DNA from: Zygnema cylindricum
Lineage: Eukaryota; Streptophyta; Zygnematophyceae; Zygnematales; Zygnemataceae
Length of the DNA: 62,978 nucleotides
Assembly: GCA_037447655.1 (NCBI GenBank)
Contig: JBBHKE010000456.1
Location: 1 to 62,978 of the forward strand
Direction: 5' to 3'
Position numbers and translations under genes: made by a program. A model generated the notes under the pieces. The model had not been told where the DNA came from. It saw only the letters and a list, made by a program, of their open reading frames with translations, and searched no databases. Below, piece after piece: positions 12,914 to 24,779 of this stretch; within the stretch, counting starts at the first letter, position 1, and every line of letters begins with the position of its first letter.

Positions 12914-13463
12914 CACCGTTAATCGCTATTAGAGTATATAACGCCAATTCGGTGCCCTTTTAAAAAAAAAAAAAACCCGAAATACAATCCATAATTCTAT
13001 TTTTTCCATTGTTCTAATTAGGTTTTTTTTTCAATTAGCGTTAATAATGGAAGTACACTGCGATGGAAATAGTGCTGCGTACGGACAAGATATTTCCGTA
13101 CGAAATGGTACTTTTTGAATTACAAAGGCATAAAAAGACACTTAACATTATTGCGCACACATGTGAATGTGCACTGGAAGAAAGAAATGCAAACTCGTCG
13201 ACAAAAATCACGTTCTCATATGTTCTTCCGTCGACCGTGTGAACAGCGCGACGGCGTACGAATTGTCAAATTTTGTACTAATACACATATTACTGTAGAC
13301 ATCGAAAGGGCGGGTATTTATTATTCAGGACAACCCAAATTACAGTAAGGGATTAATTAGTAAATATATTTTTTTTCAAAAAAAGATAATTTCCGATTAG
13401 TGTTAATAACACTATTCCTTTTTTACGCTATTTATTCCTTTACTCTAATAGCGATTGACGGTG
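12914..13463. mobile_element. Family D2 MITE, 550 bp, ORF-bearing
   Basis: Terminal inverted repeats CACCGTTAATCGCTATTAGA and, reverse-complemented from the right, CACCGTCAATCGCTATTAGA, with TA on both sides. Related copies lie at 47637-48182 and 48413-48850 in the opposite orientation. It carries an internal open frame of about 78 codons that is conserved among the three copies. It inserted at or beside a family D copy. Confidence 0.85.
13115..13348 (+). other. Conserved open frame inside the D2 MITE
   Basis: The frame reads NYKGIKRHLTLLRTHVNVHW near its start and AGIYYSGQPKLQ near its end. It matches the frames at 47740-47982 and 48516-48812 almost throughout. There is no ATG in this frame here; the ATG at 13069 (ATGGAAATAGTG) now opens another frame because of a small indel. 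I do not recognise the product. It may be a relic of a protein of the parental transposon or a non-coding conserved segment. Confidence 0.35.
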
Positions 13464-13570
13464 TACTGTACATTATGTGTAGTGCGTACAATACTGTACA
13501 GTATGGTCAGTTACTGTACAAGTGTACATTATTCTGTAGTGCGTACAATACTGTACACATTGTCTTTTAA
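13464..13570. repeat. Short tandem repeat with GTAC-rich units
   Basis: The block GTGCGTACAATACTGTACA occurs twice about 60 bp apart, with further TACTGTACA copies. It lies between the MITE and the 5' flank of the PPR gene. Confidence 0.6.
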
Positions 13571-14325
13571 TCTGCGCTGAAAATTTAAAACGGTTTGTTA
13601 TGCTAATCCTGCTTTAGGTTACAAACAAGTCACGGTTTGCAGTATGGTAGGACAGAAGATGTCGTACATGTTGTACAAGTTCATTATTTAGTGTGAAAAA
13701 GTACACACCACAAATGGGTTTAGAAACCATTTAACCACGAGAAGCCAAAACAACATCGAACGGCTATTTCATTGCACTCGCGCGAAACAACTGCAGGTTT
13801 TGAACCACCGTCGTCGTCCTTCGAACATTCAATACTGCAGGTTTGTTTTTCGCGCCTATGTTTGATGACGTCGAAACGTGTACGTTTTCCGATCAGTTTC
13901 GGAAAATCAAATGCTCCGGTGGGTATAAGGATTTTCTGTTTGTAAAATACGCGTAACAGCTACAGTACAGTACAGGTACATATAGAGTTTCCGTACCTTT
14001 ATGCCTTGCACCAAATCGAAATATAGAAGTATAGAACTAAATCAATAATGCTCTACGGTTACGGTAACTACGTCGAAGAAATTTTAATTTTGCCCTAATG
14101 TTTGGGATAAACTCGTACTTTTTCCTAGAAAACCGTGCGCTGAATTACCCAAAAAAACTGTACGAACTGTACGTTTTACCCTCTGAACGTGGAGAAAACT
14201 TCCTAGTGTTAATCAGCAATCATCCTATGCACCTCCCTTCTAATCATCCTATAAGAGCCGCTGTGGCAACCTATTATACTGACTAGTTTCTCTTTTGTTT
14301 TCAGTGCGATCATTTTTTTATTTCC
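13571..14325. other. 5' flank of the PPR-SMR gene
   Basis: Intergenic sequence ahead of the plus-strand PPR gene, probably including its promoter and 5' UTR. I could not identify a TATA box or other element confidently. Confidence 0.4.
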
Positions 14326-17300
14326 ATGGCTTCCCTAGGTGTCAGTTTCTGCCATCCCTTTCCTCTTGCACCCGATTTACATCCGGGAAGAAGCTATGGT
14401 TTTGTTAACCATGGCTGCTCGATTTCTCTCAGTCGCTTGAACGTATTTTCCTCACTGTATTCTCCTTGTTCCAGATCAGCAGGCAGATCTCTTTTCTCTC
14501 CTCCTCTCTCTCCTCCTCTCTCTGTTCCTCTATCTGCTCCTCTCTCTTTGAAACCTTCTCAGAATGGTTCAACAGTAACCAGAAATTCCAGAATTGGTAA
14601 ACAAGAGTCAAACTTAGTCAAAGTGTTGGTCAATAATCGCCAGACTTTCCTTCCCTCCTTCTCTTCTTCCCTTTTTTTCAACTCTTCTTTCCAATCTCTC
14701 CTTTTTCACATTCCTAAAAAATTAGGGTTAACATTCAACCCTAATTCCTCCACTTTACTCTATCCTTTGAACAGAAATTTGCCGAAAAAAATTGTCGCTT
14801 CGGTTACAAGAAAAAAAGGACAAAAGTCAGAGGAAGTTGTACGGAAAGAAATTGCTGTAGTCATGATTCAATTGTCTAAATTGACACCTCAAAGTCCTCA
14901 AACTTTAGGTTCGGTTATAAAGAAGTACGCGAGGAAACTTGGGCCTGAGTGTGCCCTTGGGTCCTTATGGGAGCTTATAAGGAGGGGAGACTGGCGGAGG
15001 GCGATAGAGGTGAGGTTCGAAAACTATAAAGAGGAAGGTGTGTCTTTAAGGGTTTTTGCGGGGTTTAAGGTTTTTTGAGGTTCGGAATCTAAAGAGAAGA
15101 GGTTTAAGAGTGGTGTCAATTTTTTTTGAAGGGATTTTCTGGGGTTTTTTGGGGTTTTTTGGGGTTTTTCTTGGCGTTGTTGAGGTCTTTTTGGGGTTTT
15201 TAGTGTTTGGAGATTGGCAAAGGGCGATAGAGGTGAGTTTTTGCAAAGGTCTTTGAGGGACTTTCTGGTGTTTTGGGGGCTCCCAGGGTTTTCTTGGGTT
15301 TTATGGTTTTTTTGAGTTTAATTTTAAGGGCTTTTACATTGAAGATGTATGTTTGGTTACAATTTTATGTGTTTTTCGTTTGTTTAGTTTTTGTTTGTTT
15401 GTTCATTTGTTTGTAGGGGTGAGATTTGGAAACTAAAAAGAAAAAGTGTTTGCAGAGGTTGAAGATGTTTTCCTTACAATGCAATATGTTTTACGTACTT
15501 TTTTTTTGGTTTGGAAACAACAAAGAAGGTTTGCAACTGTTGGAGAAGGATGCCTGGTTACTATTCAATGTTTTTTTTGTTTTGTGTTTTTTTTGTTGCA
15601 ATGAATTAAACCTTAAGATTTTATCGATCTTCATTGAGCTGGTTTTTAAGTGTGCAATTGAGTGTGTGTATGATTGAGAAGATTTTCGGTTTTATTTGTC
15701 TATTTTTCCATCTCGTATTCGGTTTGGTTTTTCTTTTCTTCCATCTCTTCAATGTGAATTTGAATTGAACTCCGTTTCTATTTGTGAAATAAATCAGTTT
15801 TCACTGATAGAAAGAAGGAATAGATTGTAATGGAGTGGGCCAATGCTACATCTCACATCGCTATTAGAGTTAGTGAATTATTTGCTTCATACAGGATGAG
15901 TGTTAACTACACAAAATTGTGCTTTGCCAAGTGGCTCATTATGGGCCAGTTAACTAAACAGTGTTGCTACTATTGAATTATGATTTTGAGTCAAAAAAAC
16001 ATGTACTGAATTAGAGTGATTAACTCTAGTAGCGATGGGCTGTGTATGTCATTTGGTTAGGAAAAGACATTCTGTATTGCTCTGTTTTACACCAATGTTG
16101 ATGGATTGTTGTTGGCAAAGGCGAAGGCTCTCAGATTTGCTTGAGTGTTGCATCTTTTTGCGTGAATAGCTTGTACTTTTTTGTTCTAACAACTCAACAC
16201 TGAGTTAATTTTGTCACTCTTATGTTCAGTGTTTGGAAAAATTCAATCTTGAGTTAAATTGTGTCACTCTGCTTTCCAGTGTTTGAACAACCCAATATTG
16301 ATCTTTCTGTCACTCTTTTGCTTCCTTTGCGCGATTAGTTTTACTTTTTTTTTTTTTTCATTATCTCAGTATTGAGTTAATTCTCTCTGTTTCTCAGTGC
16401 AGGCATTTGATACCATCCGGAACTTGGAATGGTATCAGCCAGACCCTATGATATACAGCCATCTTATTGCCCTCACAGGAAAAGTAGGGGAACTTCAATT
16501 ATCAGAGCAGCTTTTTGGAGCCATGGAACGCCAGAAGTGTCCAAAAACGACACCTGTCTACACAGCCATGGTTGACACGTATGGACGACATGGAAGACTA
16601 TGGGATGCCATGCAGTTGTTTGAGGAGATGAAAGAAAGCAAGACCTGCCCACCAGATGAAATAACTTACAGGTATGCACCATAGCGAAGAAGCGTGCTGT
16701 TCTAATCATTTATCGCAACTTAGTATTAATTGAAAAAAAATTAAGAGCTTTCAAAATGTATTTTTGCTTTATCGTTTTGGACAAAGCTTTTTAACTAGTC
16801 TTCGTTCATTTTGGCGTTTTGTTTTCGTAGTAAATGTGTACAAAGCGGAATAAAATATGAAGTATTTAATGCTTTATATTACGCAATAGTGTTGTAGAGC
16901 ATACTACTTAGGGCAGAAAACACGAAAGCATTTACAGCGTGTCAGCTTTTTTTACTTTATACGTATTTTAGTTTTTACGACGTTGGGATATGTTACAAAT
17001 TCTGACGAAATAGGTTTTACTCTGTATCTGGACGCTTGGGTTAGATCACTGTGGAGACCATTATTTTAGCCGGAACTGCACATAGAAGACCGTAAACTTT
17101 GTGATATACTTGAGTTCAATGGCAGCATTGATTTTTTCCGCACAGCTGTCAATCCGTACATCATACAGTTCTCACGAAATCAATTGTTTGTACGAACAGC
17201 AGCTGTAAGATATTATTTTTTGTTCTATGTTCCTGCATGGAAACAGCATTGATTTCTTTGAAACTATCTTCTTTTGCGAATCAGTTTCTCGTTTTTATGT

Positions 17301-20300
17301 GCTCAAGTTTGCCCTTATTTCACTTTACTCTAGAGTATTCGCGTATGATTCGATACCTTAGGTTGTCGATATACGAGATATAGATATTGATATCATGATT
17401 TTGCCAATATCAGTCTCATTTTCAGTCGGCTGAAAAATGAACAACACTGGGAGCAAATAACAAGCAAGCAGTAACAACACTGCTCATCGCTATTCAGGTT
17501 AATAACTCTAGTGTGAGTGCTTGAATAACACTTTTTTGTTAAGTGGCCCATATTGAGCCACGTGGCAAAACATAATCTAGTGTGGTTAATACTAAATTTG
17601 CATCAATAATAAGAATTTACTAAATTTAGTAACGATGTAAGGTGTAGTTGAATGAGTTAGACATGCTAGCAAACAGTTAAACAAGCAGTATTGTCATTGT
17701 TAGATGTCTATATTTAGGAAAACTGTTGGTCTGATTTTAGGATTACCACTGTTATCCATGTTTGAGATTCACTGATGAACATAAGTAAGATGTTTACCTA
17801 TGTAATTAATTTTAGTGGAGTTGCGATAATTTTATTAACTAGTATTACTGTGGCCCACACTTGTAGGGAGGCAAGTGAAGTAAGTATTAGGACCAGCTTT
17901 CAATTGAGCGAGAGAGCATATTACCAATGACTGTAGAGAAAAAAGTGGGCGTAGCCTTTCATTTCACAATACCTTCATATTACGGCAAGCATATATGTCC
18001 GGTGGCTTTTCATGCTATCGTTTGGTGGCCCCTTATTTATTGTAGGTTTGTTTGTTTGAATGTTCAGAAAATAATTAACAGTGTGAAGTCATATGATTGT
18101 ATGTGATTCATATGCTGTATTCTAAATGGAAGTGTGCTTTGAACCAGCTCCTGCTTTTGGGTTGGAATATTCATATTTGCACCTGGAGAGTGAATAGTTG
18201 GATTTAAGCATATCTGTTTGGTCAGATATGTTTATTTCTGCAGCTTGAGAGCTCATTAGTTGTTTGGTCAATAGTATTCAAATTTGCAGCTTGAGAGCCC
18301 GTGAAATAATTAATTTTTAGGAGATGTTGTTTGATAAATAATATTCATATTTCTAACTTGGGAGCGTCAAAATTGTTAGATTAAAGATTTGAGTCAGATG
18401 TATTCTTATTGTGTGTTCTTAATCAGTGTGCGGTTTAGACTAGCTCCTGCTTTTGACCGGAAATAATTGTATTGCAGTAAGATTCTGTGAAGACAGATAT
18501 TAAGAGTAGGTCTATTCAAGAGTATCTGGTTTGGACTCCAGTGCTTTGCTTTCACTGACGGTTTCCAGTGTTTATCTTTTATGTGGTTTCGATTTCTGAT
18601 TTCAATGTTTTGCTTTTATGTGGTTTCAACTATTGACGATTCCAGGGTTTTGCTTTTATGTAAAGTGCAGTGCGGTGATGAGAGCATTATGCAGATCCAG
18701 CCGAATGAGGGAGGCTGAGCTTCTATTGGCCGAAATGCCACAAAGGGGCTGCTTGCCTAACGATGTAACATACAACATTCTTGTTGATGGATATGGGCGG
18801 TCGGGTGATATTACCAACATGCAAGCAAAGTTTGTGGAGATGTTGGAGGCGGGATGGACTCCTGATACTTGGACATACAATGCTCTCATTCGCAGTTTTG
18901 GCAAGTATGCTGTCCAGTCCTTTTTCCCACCTTTTTTTAAGGTTGTCGAAGGGTTTGTAATTAGGCATTGTGGGTGTTTGATTATTGTTATAACGAAGAG
19001 CAGAAATTACTGTATTGCCGTTTCTTGTCAGTGGAAAGTCTGCACGTGACGTGTGAGTCCTCGAAAAGGATGTGTGTTTGTTTTCATTCTGCTGTGTTTT
19101 TTTTTCTGTTTGTCTTTCAAACACTCCTTCATAAAAATATAGGTGTGGGATCCATTTCCTGTGATTTTGTCACCAGCTCTTTTCTCTTGTTCTAGAATTG
19201 CATGCTGAAATGAAGCGAGTGAAGGATAATATTACTGTTGATGTTTTTTCGCCACTTAAACCAACTTTTTTCCTTGCACACTTGTCGGATTATCTATCCC
19301 ACGGTTGTGATGGAAAGCTGAGATTTTTACCTCCCGTTTGGCGGTTTCCAAACGGAGATTCGATAAGTTTGCACGGAGAAAAGTTGATTTAAGGCGCGAA
19401 GAAAACATGAACTATAATAATGCGACGCGGTGAAGTCTTTTGGTGCTGATAGTTTGACTGGTCCAATGATGCAGATCAGAAAAGCCTGATGCAAGTGGTT
19501 GGCAGTTGGTTATGACTTGCAGGATTCCCCCCTCTCCCTCTTCTCTTCTAGTCCCTCCCTCTCAATATTTGATCCACTTCTTCATTCTCCTTTTCTCATC
19601 GTCTTTCCAAGCTCAATTTACTTTCCGTCCTTCCTTCTCCATCTTTTTCTATCATTCTTACCAGTCTTCCCTTTCATTTCATCTCTTGGGGGCATCCAGC
19701 TGGTTATGACTTGCTGCCGATATACCATTCCGTGAAGGATTTGCTATGAGATCTGAGGACACAGTTTGCTGTTGTATCAACTACATACTTAGGATCTGTA
19801 ATTGAATGCAGTTTGCTGTTCCACTAAGTACTTATGTACACTCTATGATTGAACGCAGTTTTCTGTATACTAAATACGTACTTGCTATCTATAATTGAAC
19901 ACAGTTTTCTGTTTTCATGTACCAAACGGTATCCAAAATAATGTTGTCAATTTTTTTATTTCCAAGACGTACACAGTATAGAAAGGCAGCCATCTCAATT
20001 GCCACCAACCCAAGTCATCACTTTAAAAGCAAACATGTGGATATAATACTTCACTTTGTGAGAGAAGAAGTTTTCTCAAAAAATCATAAGATTACCATAT
20101 CTGCCAGATTCTAAGATGGTGGCAGACATGCTAGCAAAAGCATTACCTGCTCCTAAATTGGCATGCTCCTAAATTGGCATATTGCAGGGAAGCTTGTGGT
20201 CTAAGTGACTGAGAGTCCAAAGTTTAGGGGGATTATTGTTTTGTAAAACTCTGGTCTCTCAGTAAGTGTCTGTAAGAGAGAAAGATTCAGGACTTAGACA

Positions 20301-22727
20301 AATATTCTAAGTTTCAGTTGTAGTATGTACCAGAAGTAGTACTTGAAAAAGATCCTGAGTTAGTACACAGGGATCAAAGCTATGTTTTTGGAAAACCAGG
20401 TTTGTGTCACATACTTTTGGTGACACAACCCGATTTTTTTCTTTTGATCTTCTTTCTCTCAACCAAGAGTGTTTCACGATTCAATTTTTTGTTCTTGTGT
20501 TCCCTCCAGGTGGGGCCTAATTGAGAGCATGGAAGCAACTTTTGAGAATATGCAGCATGAAGGAAGTGCTCCTGACCATTTTACATTTAATGCTCTCATT
20601 GACTCGTATGGAAAGTGGGGACATCTCGACAAAATGAAACATACACTCCGTCATATGATTCGAAAGCGTTATCGACTTGGAAATGTAGCCTTTAACGCAG
20701 CCATAGATGCTTACGGTAAAGCCGGAAGACTACAAGACATGGAAAATTGTTTACGAGAAATGAAGACGTTGAATCTTAAACCGAACCAGGTCACTTTTTG
20801 CTCTATCATTCATGCATACGGGAAGAAAAAGATGGTCTCTCATGTGACGAGAATTCTTCATCAAATGGCGGATCTTGGGGTTAAGCCAGATGTGGCCGTA
20901 TATAATGCCGTTATTGATGCATATGGCGAGAATCAAGCATTTGATATGGTTGAGAGAGTATGGAAGGGAATGGGAACCAATAATTGTGCACCGGACGCGG
21001 GAACTTATTCCTCGCTAATTTCAGCATATGCAAATGGTGGATTTTTGAATAAAATGGAATATGCGTATAATGAAATGAAGCTGTTAGGCTTGCGAGTGAA
21101 TGTGAAAACGTTGAAGACAATGATGACAGCTTATGCCAAATTGGGTCTTCCGGAACAATTGAGGAGAGTGTGGAGTGAGTTCATAAAGAAGGGAGAGAAG
21201 CCCGGTGTAGATGATTTCAACCAGCTTATTTTAGCCTATAGTAGGGCAAATCGTTGTGAGGAGATGGAGGATGCGTTTTCAAGTATGAGAAGCGCAAATT
21301 GTCAACCTGATAATGAAACAGTACAGATTCTTTTGGAAGGATTTGCAACATGTGGGCGAATTAAACTCATGGAAAAAAACATGAGAGCGATGAAAGCCAT
21401 GGATGTGAAACCATCAGTTCATAGTCTGTCTCTTGTGATTGGAGCATATGGACGGGCAGGAAAACCTGTAGAAGCGAAAAAAGTATTTGACGAGATTCTC
21501 ATGGATGGGTTGATTCCCGATCCTACTTCGTATTCGACTCTCCTTATAGCTCAAGGTAGGACTCACTTGGTGGAGAACGTCTCTGAGCAACTTCTTGAGT
21601 TGGAGGCGGTGACAGATATCTCTCGTCCAGTAAAGGCATGTGCTTCACTCCTTTGGATTTTAAGTTTGTCAAGGAATTGGAGGGACGCAGAAGAGGTTCT
21701 TTTTTGGATATCGAGTATTGAAGAAGGAATGTTCTTGCCTCTTGTTCGCTTGTTAAAAACCAAGTATGAGGATTCAGGAGCAATTAAACAACAGCAACAA
21801 CAACAACAACGAATGGACACAGGAGTTCACGTGAATGAGGAAGAAAAGAATAAAAAGGATTCTGTGCCCTTCTTATCAGGAGATTTAGAAAATGATGTTG
21901 CAAGCTGCGATTTTTCCCAAAAAACTGGTTATATGTTCAAGGCGCCTTTAGAGAATATTGACCAGCATATGCATCATACCAGTGACTCCTTTCCTATTCC
22001 TAGAGCTACAAGTTTACCTTTTTCTAGGGTTTCCAGTACCGTTGACAGTTGGAGTGATAGCAGAAGAGGAGAATGGGAGTTGTTACCAAATAATGTCATG
22101 GGAAATGTACAGGGTTCTGGAGTTTGGAATGATGTCAATGAGTTTTTTGACGAATTAGGAAAGATGAGCAAGAATTCCTGTCAATGGAGGCCTTTTTATG
22201 ATGCTCTTATTGCAGCTTTATGGAGTTTTGGTCTTGGGGAGAAGAGTAAGCAAGTTCTTAACGAGGCTCAACTCAGAGGTACTATCAGAAATGTAACATC
22301 TTTCAAGGGTTCAGAATGGATTTTAGATATCCATCTTTTAAGACCAGCTTCTGCAACAGTTGCTCTTCTTAGTTGGTTAGAGGAGTGTCAAACGACTTTA
22401 GGTCGGGAACCTTGGATGTTTCCCATTAAAGTTTTTATCTATCATGAGAAGAACGGTATAGAGATGAATAACGTTGGGATGAGCAATAACAGTGAAATTG
22501 ATGAGGAGCCGTTAGGATTATGTATTCAAAAGCTTTTGCATAAAATGGGAACACCTTTTTCGGTTTCAGAGACAGTTCCGGGAAGATTGGAGTGTGATGG
22601 TATCGATTTCTGTAATTGGTTGAGAGAGAGGGCAGTGGAAGAGGTACCCAAATTGGTTGACGCAAAACAACCGAGTCCAGGGTACACAAGAAATAGAGTG
22701 GATAAAGAGGTGAATTTACAATTGTAG
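14326..22727 (+). CDS. P-class PPR protein with C-terminal SMR-like domain, four exons
   Basis: Exons 14326-15009, 16403-16671, 18671-18904 and 20510-22727 have GT-AG borders and compatible phases, giving 1134 residues. The start ATG sits in CCATGGC context. Residues 1 to about 170 are Ser/Leu/Pro-rich with few acidic residues, which suggests a plastid transit peptide and linker. About 15 tandem 35-residue PPR units run from about 244 to 770 (typical: VTYNILVDGYGRSGDITNMQ). All are P-type, with no E or DYW editing tail. A short polyQ tract sits near 21790. Residues about 1000-1100 resemble the SMR domain of GUN1-type proteins: LDIHLLRPASAT, LHKMGTPFSVSETVPGRL, NWLRE. The GxGxHS-like motif is replaced by IYHEKNG. 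PPR-SMR proteins of this class bind organellar RNA or act in plastid gene expression. I cannot assign an orthologue. Confidence 0.93.
15209..15237 (+). repeat. Decoy copy of the exon 1 end and its splice donor
   Basis: GGAGATTGGCAAAGGGCGATAGAG followed by GTGAGT repeats the last bases of exon 1 (GGAGACTGGCGGAGGGCGATAGAG, then GTGAGG at 15010). It encodes GDWQRAIE in another frame. The intervening sequence also contains repeats of GAGGTTCG-AA-CTAAAGAG. It appears to be a local duplication of the exon-intron border inside intron 1. Confidence 0.7.
15849..16044. mobile_element. Family D-like MITE in PPR intron 1
   Basis: Left end CACATCGCTATTAGAGTTAG and right end, reverse-complemented, CCCATCGCTACTAGAGTTAA. 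TA flanks both sides. Length 196 bp, as for the other short family D copies. Confidence 0.7.
16680..17477. other. PPR intron 2, left part
   Basis: AT-rich intron sequence; no gene or repeat recognised. Confidence 0.4.
17478..17644. mobile_element. Family D-like MITE in PPR intron 2
   Basis: The left end CACTGCTCATCGCTATTCAG and the right end, reverse-complemented, CACCTTACATCGTTACTAAA form an imperfect inverted repeat with the CATCG-TA core seen in other copies. It is degenerate and the exact borders are uncertain. Confidence 0.5.
17645..18670. other. PPR intron 2, right part
   Basis: Intron sequence with three loosely repeated segments (CTTGAGAGC/CTTGGGAGC with ATATTCATATTT) at about 18130-18370. 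No gene seen. Confidence 0.4.
19209..19433. mobile_element. Fold-back family D-like MITE in PPR intron 3
   Basis: Long imperfect inverted repeat: the left arm TTTTTTCGCCACTTAAACCA pairs with the right arm GATTTAAGGCGCGAAGAAAA. A second arm pair is CTTGCACACTTGTCGGAT and ATTCGATAAGTTTGCACGGA. The same arrangement occurs at 25886-26102, so both belong to one subfamily. Confidence 0.65.
19745..19915. repeat. Tandem repeat, about 56-60 bp x 3
   Basis: Units share CAGTTT(G/T)CTGT, ACTAAGTACTTA-like and ATAATTGAA-GCAGTTT blocks. It lies in PPR intron 3. A related GCTATGAGA-CTGAGGACAC block reappears at 23536, just downstream of the gene. Confidence 0.6.
19930..20460 (+). pseudogene. Ty1/copia remnant: end of RNase H, PPT and LTR-like tail
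   Basis: Two adjacent frames read SHHFKSKHVDIILHFVREEV and then LPYLPDSKMVADMLAKALP, the conserved end of copia RNase H (KH-D--HF-RE ... VADMLTKAL). A frameshift separates them, and a short duplication of GGCATGCTCCTAAATT follows. The purine stretch AAAGTTTAGGGGGA resembles a polypurine tract, after which about 230 bp may be a relic LTR. It sits in PPR intron 3 in the sense orientation and ends about 50 bases before exon 4. Confidence 0.75.
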
Positions 22728-23570
22728 AAACTGAGGGTATGGCAGGAAGGATAAAGGACTGGTGAGGGGAATAAGGGTTCCAGTATACGATTGGGAACAG
22801 GATATGACTGAAAGTTTCGGTGTTGAAAACTTGCTTTTGTTGGGCACTTCTGAAGACATTTTAGGGTTTCAGTTAATTTATGGTTTCCACTCTATCAACG
22901 GGAAGGATGTGATGTTTCTTGAGCCCCATCACGTGGGAGGTCTAACGACATTGTGAGGGAGAGGCAGCACAAACAATTTCAGGTAAAAACATTATTTGAC
23001 ACCTTTCTTTCCCCCTCCTTTTGCCTCCCTTCCCTTCCCCTCTCCTCTCTCCCTTTCTCCTCGCTTCCCCCCTTTTCCCTTCTTTGCGTAGAGTAGCAAA
23101 TATTGAGGCCTGTGGTTTGTAAACCTTGTCGGGTTTCAACCAATTTTACCTGTCAGACTGAATTATAAATGGCGATTTGTTATATGTAAAGTATTTTTGT
23201 ATGTTGTATGTAGAGTATTTTGTGTATGCTCCATTTTATTTTATTTCGATCGAATTATGTTTGTATTTATGTATGTATGTACGTAAAGAGATTCGGGAAT
23301 TTTATAAACTTTCGATACAGTGTCCAATGATGTGAACTCAAAACCTGAAGGAATAGTGGTGGCAATGTGGTACGGCTCCCTTGAGGTTCCTTGGCCTTCT
23401 CTCTCTCTCCTTCTATTTCCTTATCTTCTTTTCTTTTATTTCCTTTTCTTTTCTTTCTCCTTTCTTTTTTTTTTCTCTGGCCAATGGAGCTCTTAGGGAA
23501 CCATACCTAGTTGACAATACTTAACATGAGGGATTTATGCTATGAGAGCTGAGGACACTGTATGACAAGT
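22728..23570. other. 3' flank of the PPR-SMR gene
   Basis: Probable 3' UTR and intergenic DNA, with CT-rich tracts at 23006-23085 and 23395-23480. A block at about 23530-23560 (GCTATGAGAGCTGAGGACAC) repeats one in PPR intron 3. No gene seen. Confidence 0.4.
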
Positions 23571-23574
23571 TTTA

Positions 23575-23880
23575 TATAGGTCTGTATATATAATTAGAGA
23601 GTCATTTGACTCGACATTTTATAATAAGAGAGTTATATCACTCGACTTTTTATAATGAGAGTTATATGGCACGACTTTTTATAATAAGAGAGTTATATGG
23701 CTCCACTGTGTTTATAAGAGATTATATGACTCGATTAAATATCAAGATAATTATATGATTCCTCTATATATAATGAGAGGATAATATGTCTCGTCTATAC
23801 AAGACGATGATTATATGATTCCACTTTATATTAGCAGAGATTTATATGACTGTGTTAATTATAATGAGAGAAATTGTATT
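23575..23880. repeat. Minisatellite, about 30-bp unit, roughly ten copies
   Basis: Diverged units of the form ATAATGAGAGTTATATGGC followed by a CGACTTTTT-like segment. The periodicity is clear in the first half and decays to the right. Confidence 0.75.
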
Positions 23881-24279
23881 ATTATTGTACGAGAGGATTA
23901 CGGAAGACACCAGGTTCATCTGTTGCCTTCCATATCCGTTTGTTATCTTTCATTTTTTTTTATTTATGGAACTTTGTCCATTCTACGTTTACATGTGAAA
24001 GTTGTCTTCGTTGACGTTTGACCTTTTTCCTGATAACTTTTTGACAATGACAATGAATTTGACACCTGTCTTTTGGTTATTTTTGGGGTTATGGGTAAGT
24101 TTTTCGAGCCTCGACTGTCATAATAAAAACTACCTTTCCGTATGTTAGGTTGACTTTTCTCCTGAGTTGGTTTATTTTGAGAACTTTTGAAATCCGTTGT
24201 AGGTCTTGAGTTTCCATAAGCGTCCTAGTTTTGTTATTCAGGCAACTTTATTTTTGACTACTAGTACTACTATTACTAC

Positions 24280-24535
24280 TATCCTTCCTTTCCTACTTTA
24301 CTTCCTTTTCTATTTTCCTAATTTCCTTCTTACTTTCCTTTGTCTTACTTCCCTCCTTCCCTTCCGTCCCTATTTTCCTTCCTTCCCTACTTCCCTTCCT
24401 TCCCTAACTTTCCCTTCTTCCCTAACTTTTCTTCCTTCCCTAACTTTTCTTCCTTCCCTACTTTCCTTCCTCCCGTACTTTCCTTCCTTCCCTACTCTCC
24501 TTCCTTCCCTACTTTCCTTCTTGTTTTTTCTTTTT
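24280..24535. repeat. CCTT-rich minisatellite
   Basis: Iterated TTCCTTCCCTACTTTCC and TTCCCTAACTTTTCTTCC units. They give long hydrophobic Phe/Leu/Ser frames that I do not regard as coding. Confidence 0.85.
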
Positions 24536-24779
24536 TCCATATTTCTCACTACTTTACTGACTAGTCTTCTACTTTCGTTTTTTTGTGTAGTTTTTTGTTC
24601 ATCGGAGCGTTTCTTCGAGGACAGTTATTTAATAATAAGGGAGAGCTTATTTGACATTTTTTCCCGAGTGATTAAATGTACTCATTCAGTTTATATAACC
24701 AGAATGTATTTACCGGTTTGTCACATATTTAGAGTGGATTCCGTATCACTTTTTTTATTGGTTAGACAATAGTCGAGGG

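Noticed and set aside
24206-24772. 188-residue Phe/Leu/Ser-rich frame
   Set aside because: It is generated by the CCTT-rich minisatellite.
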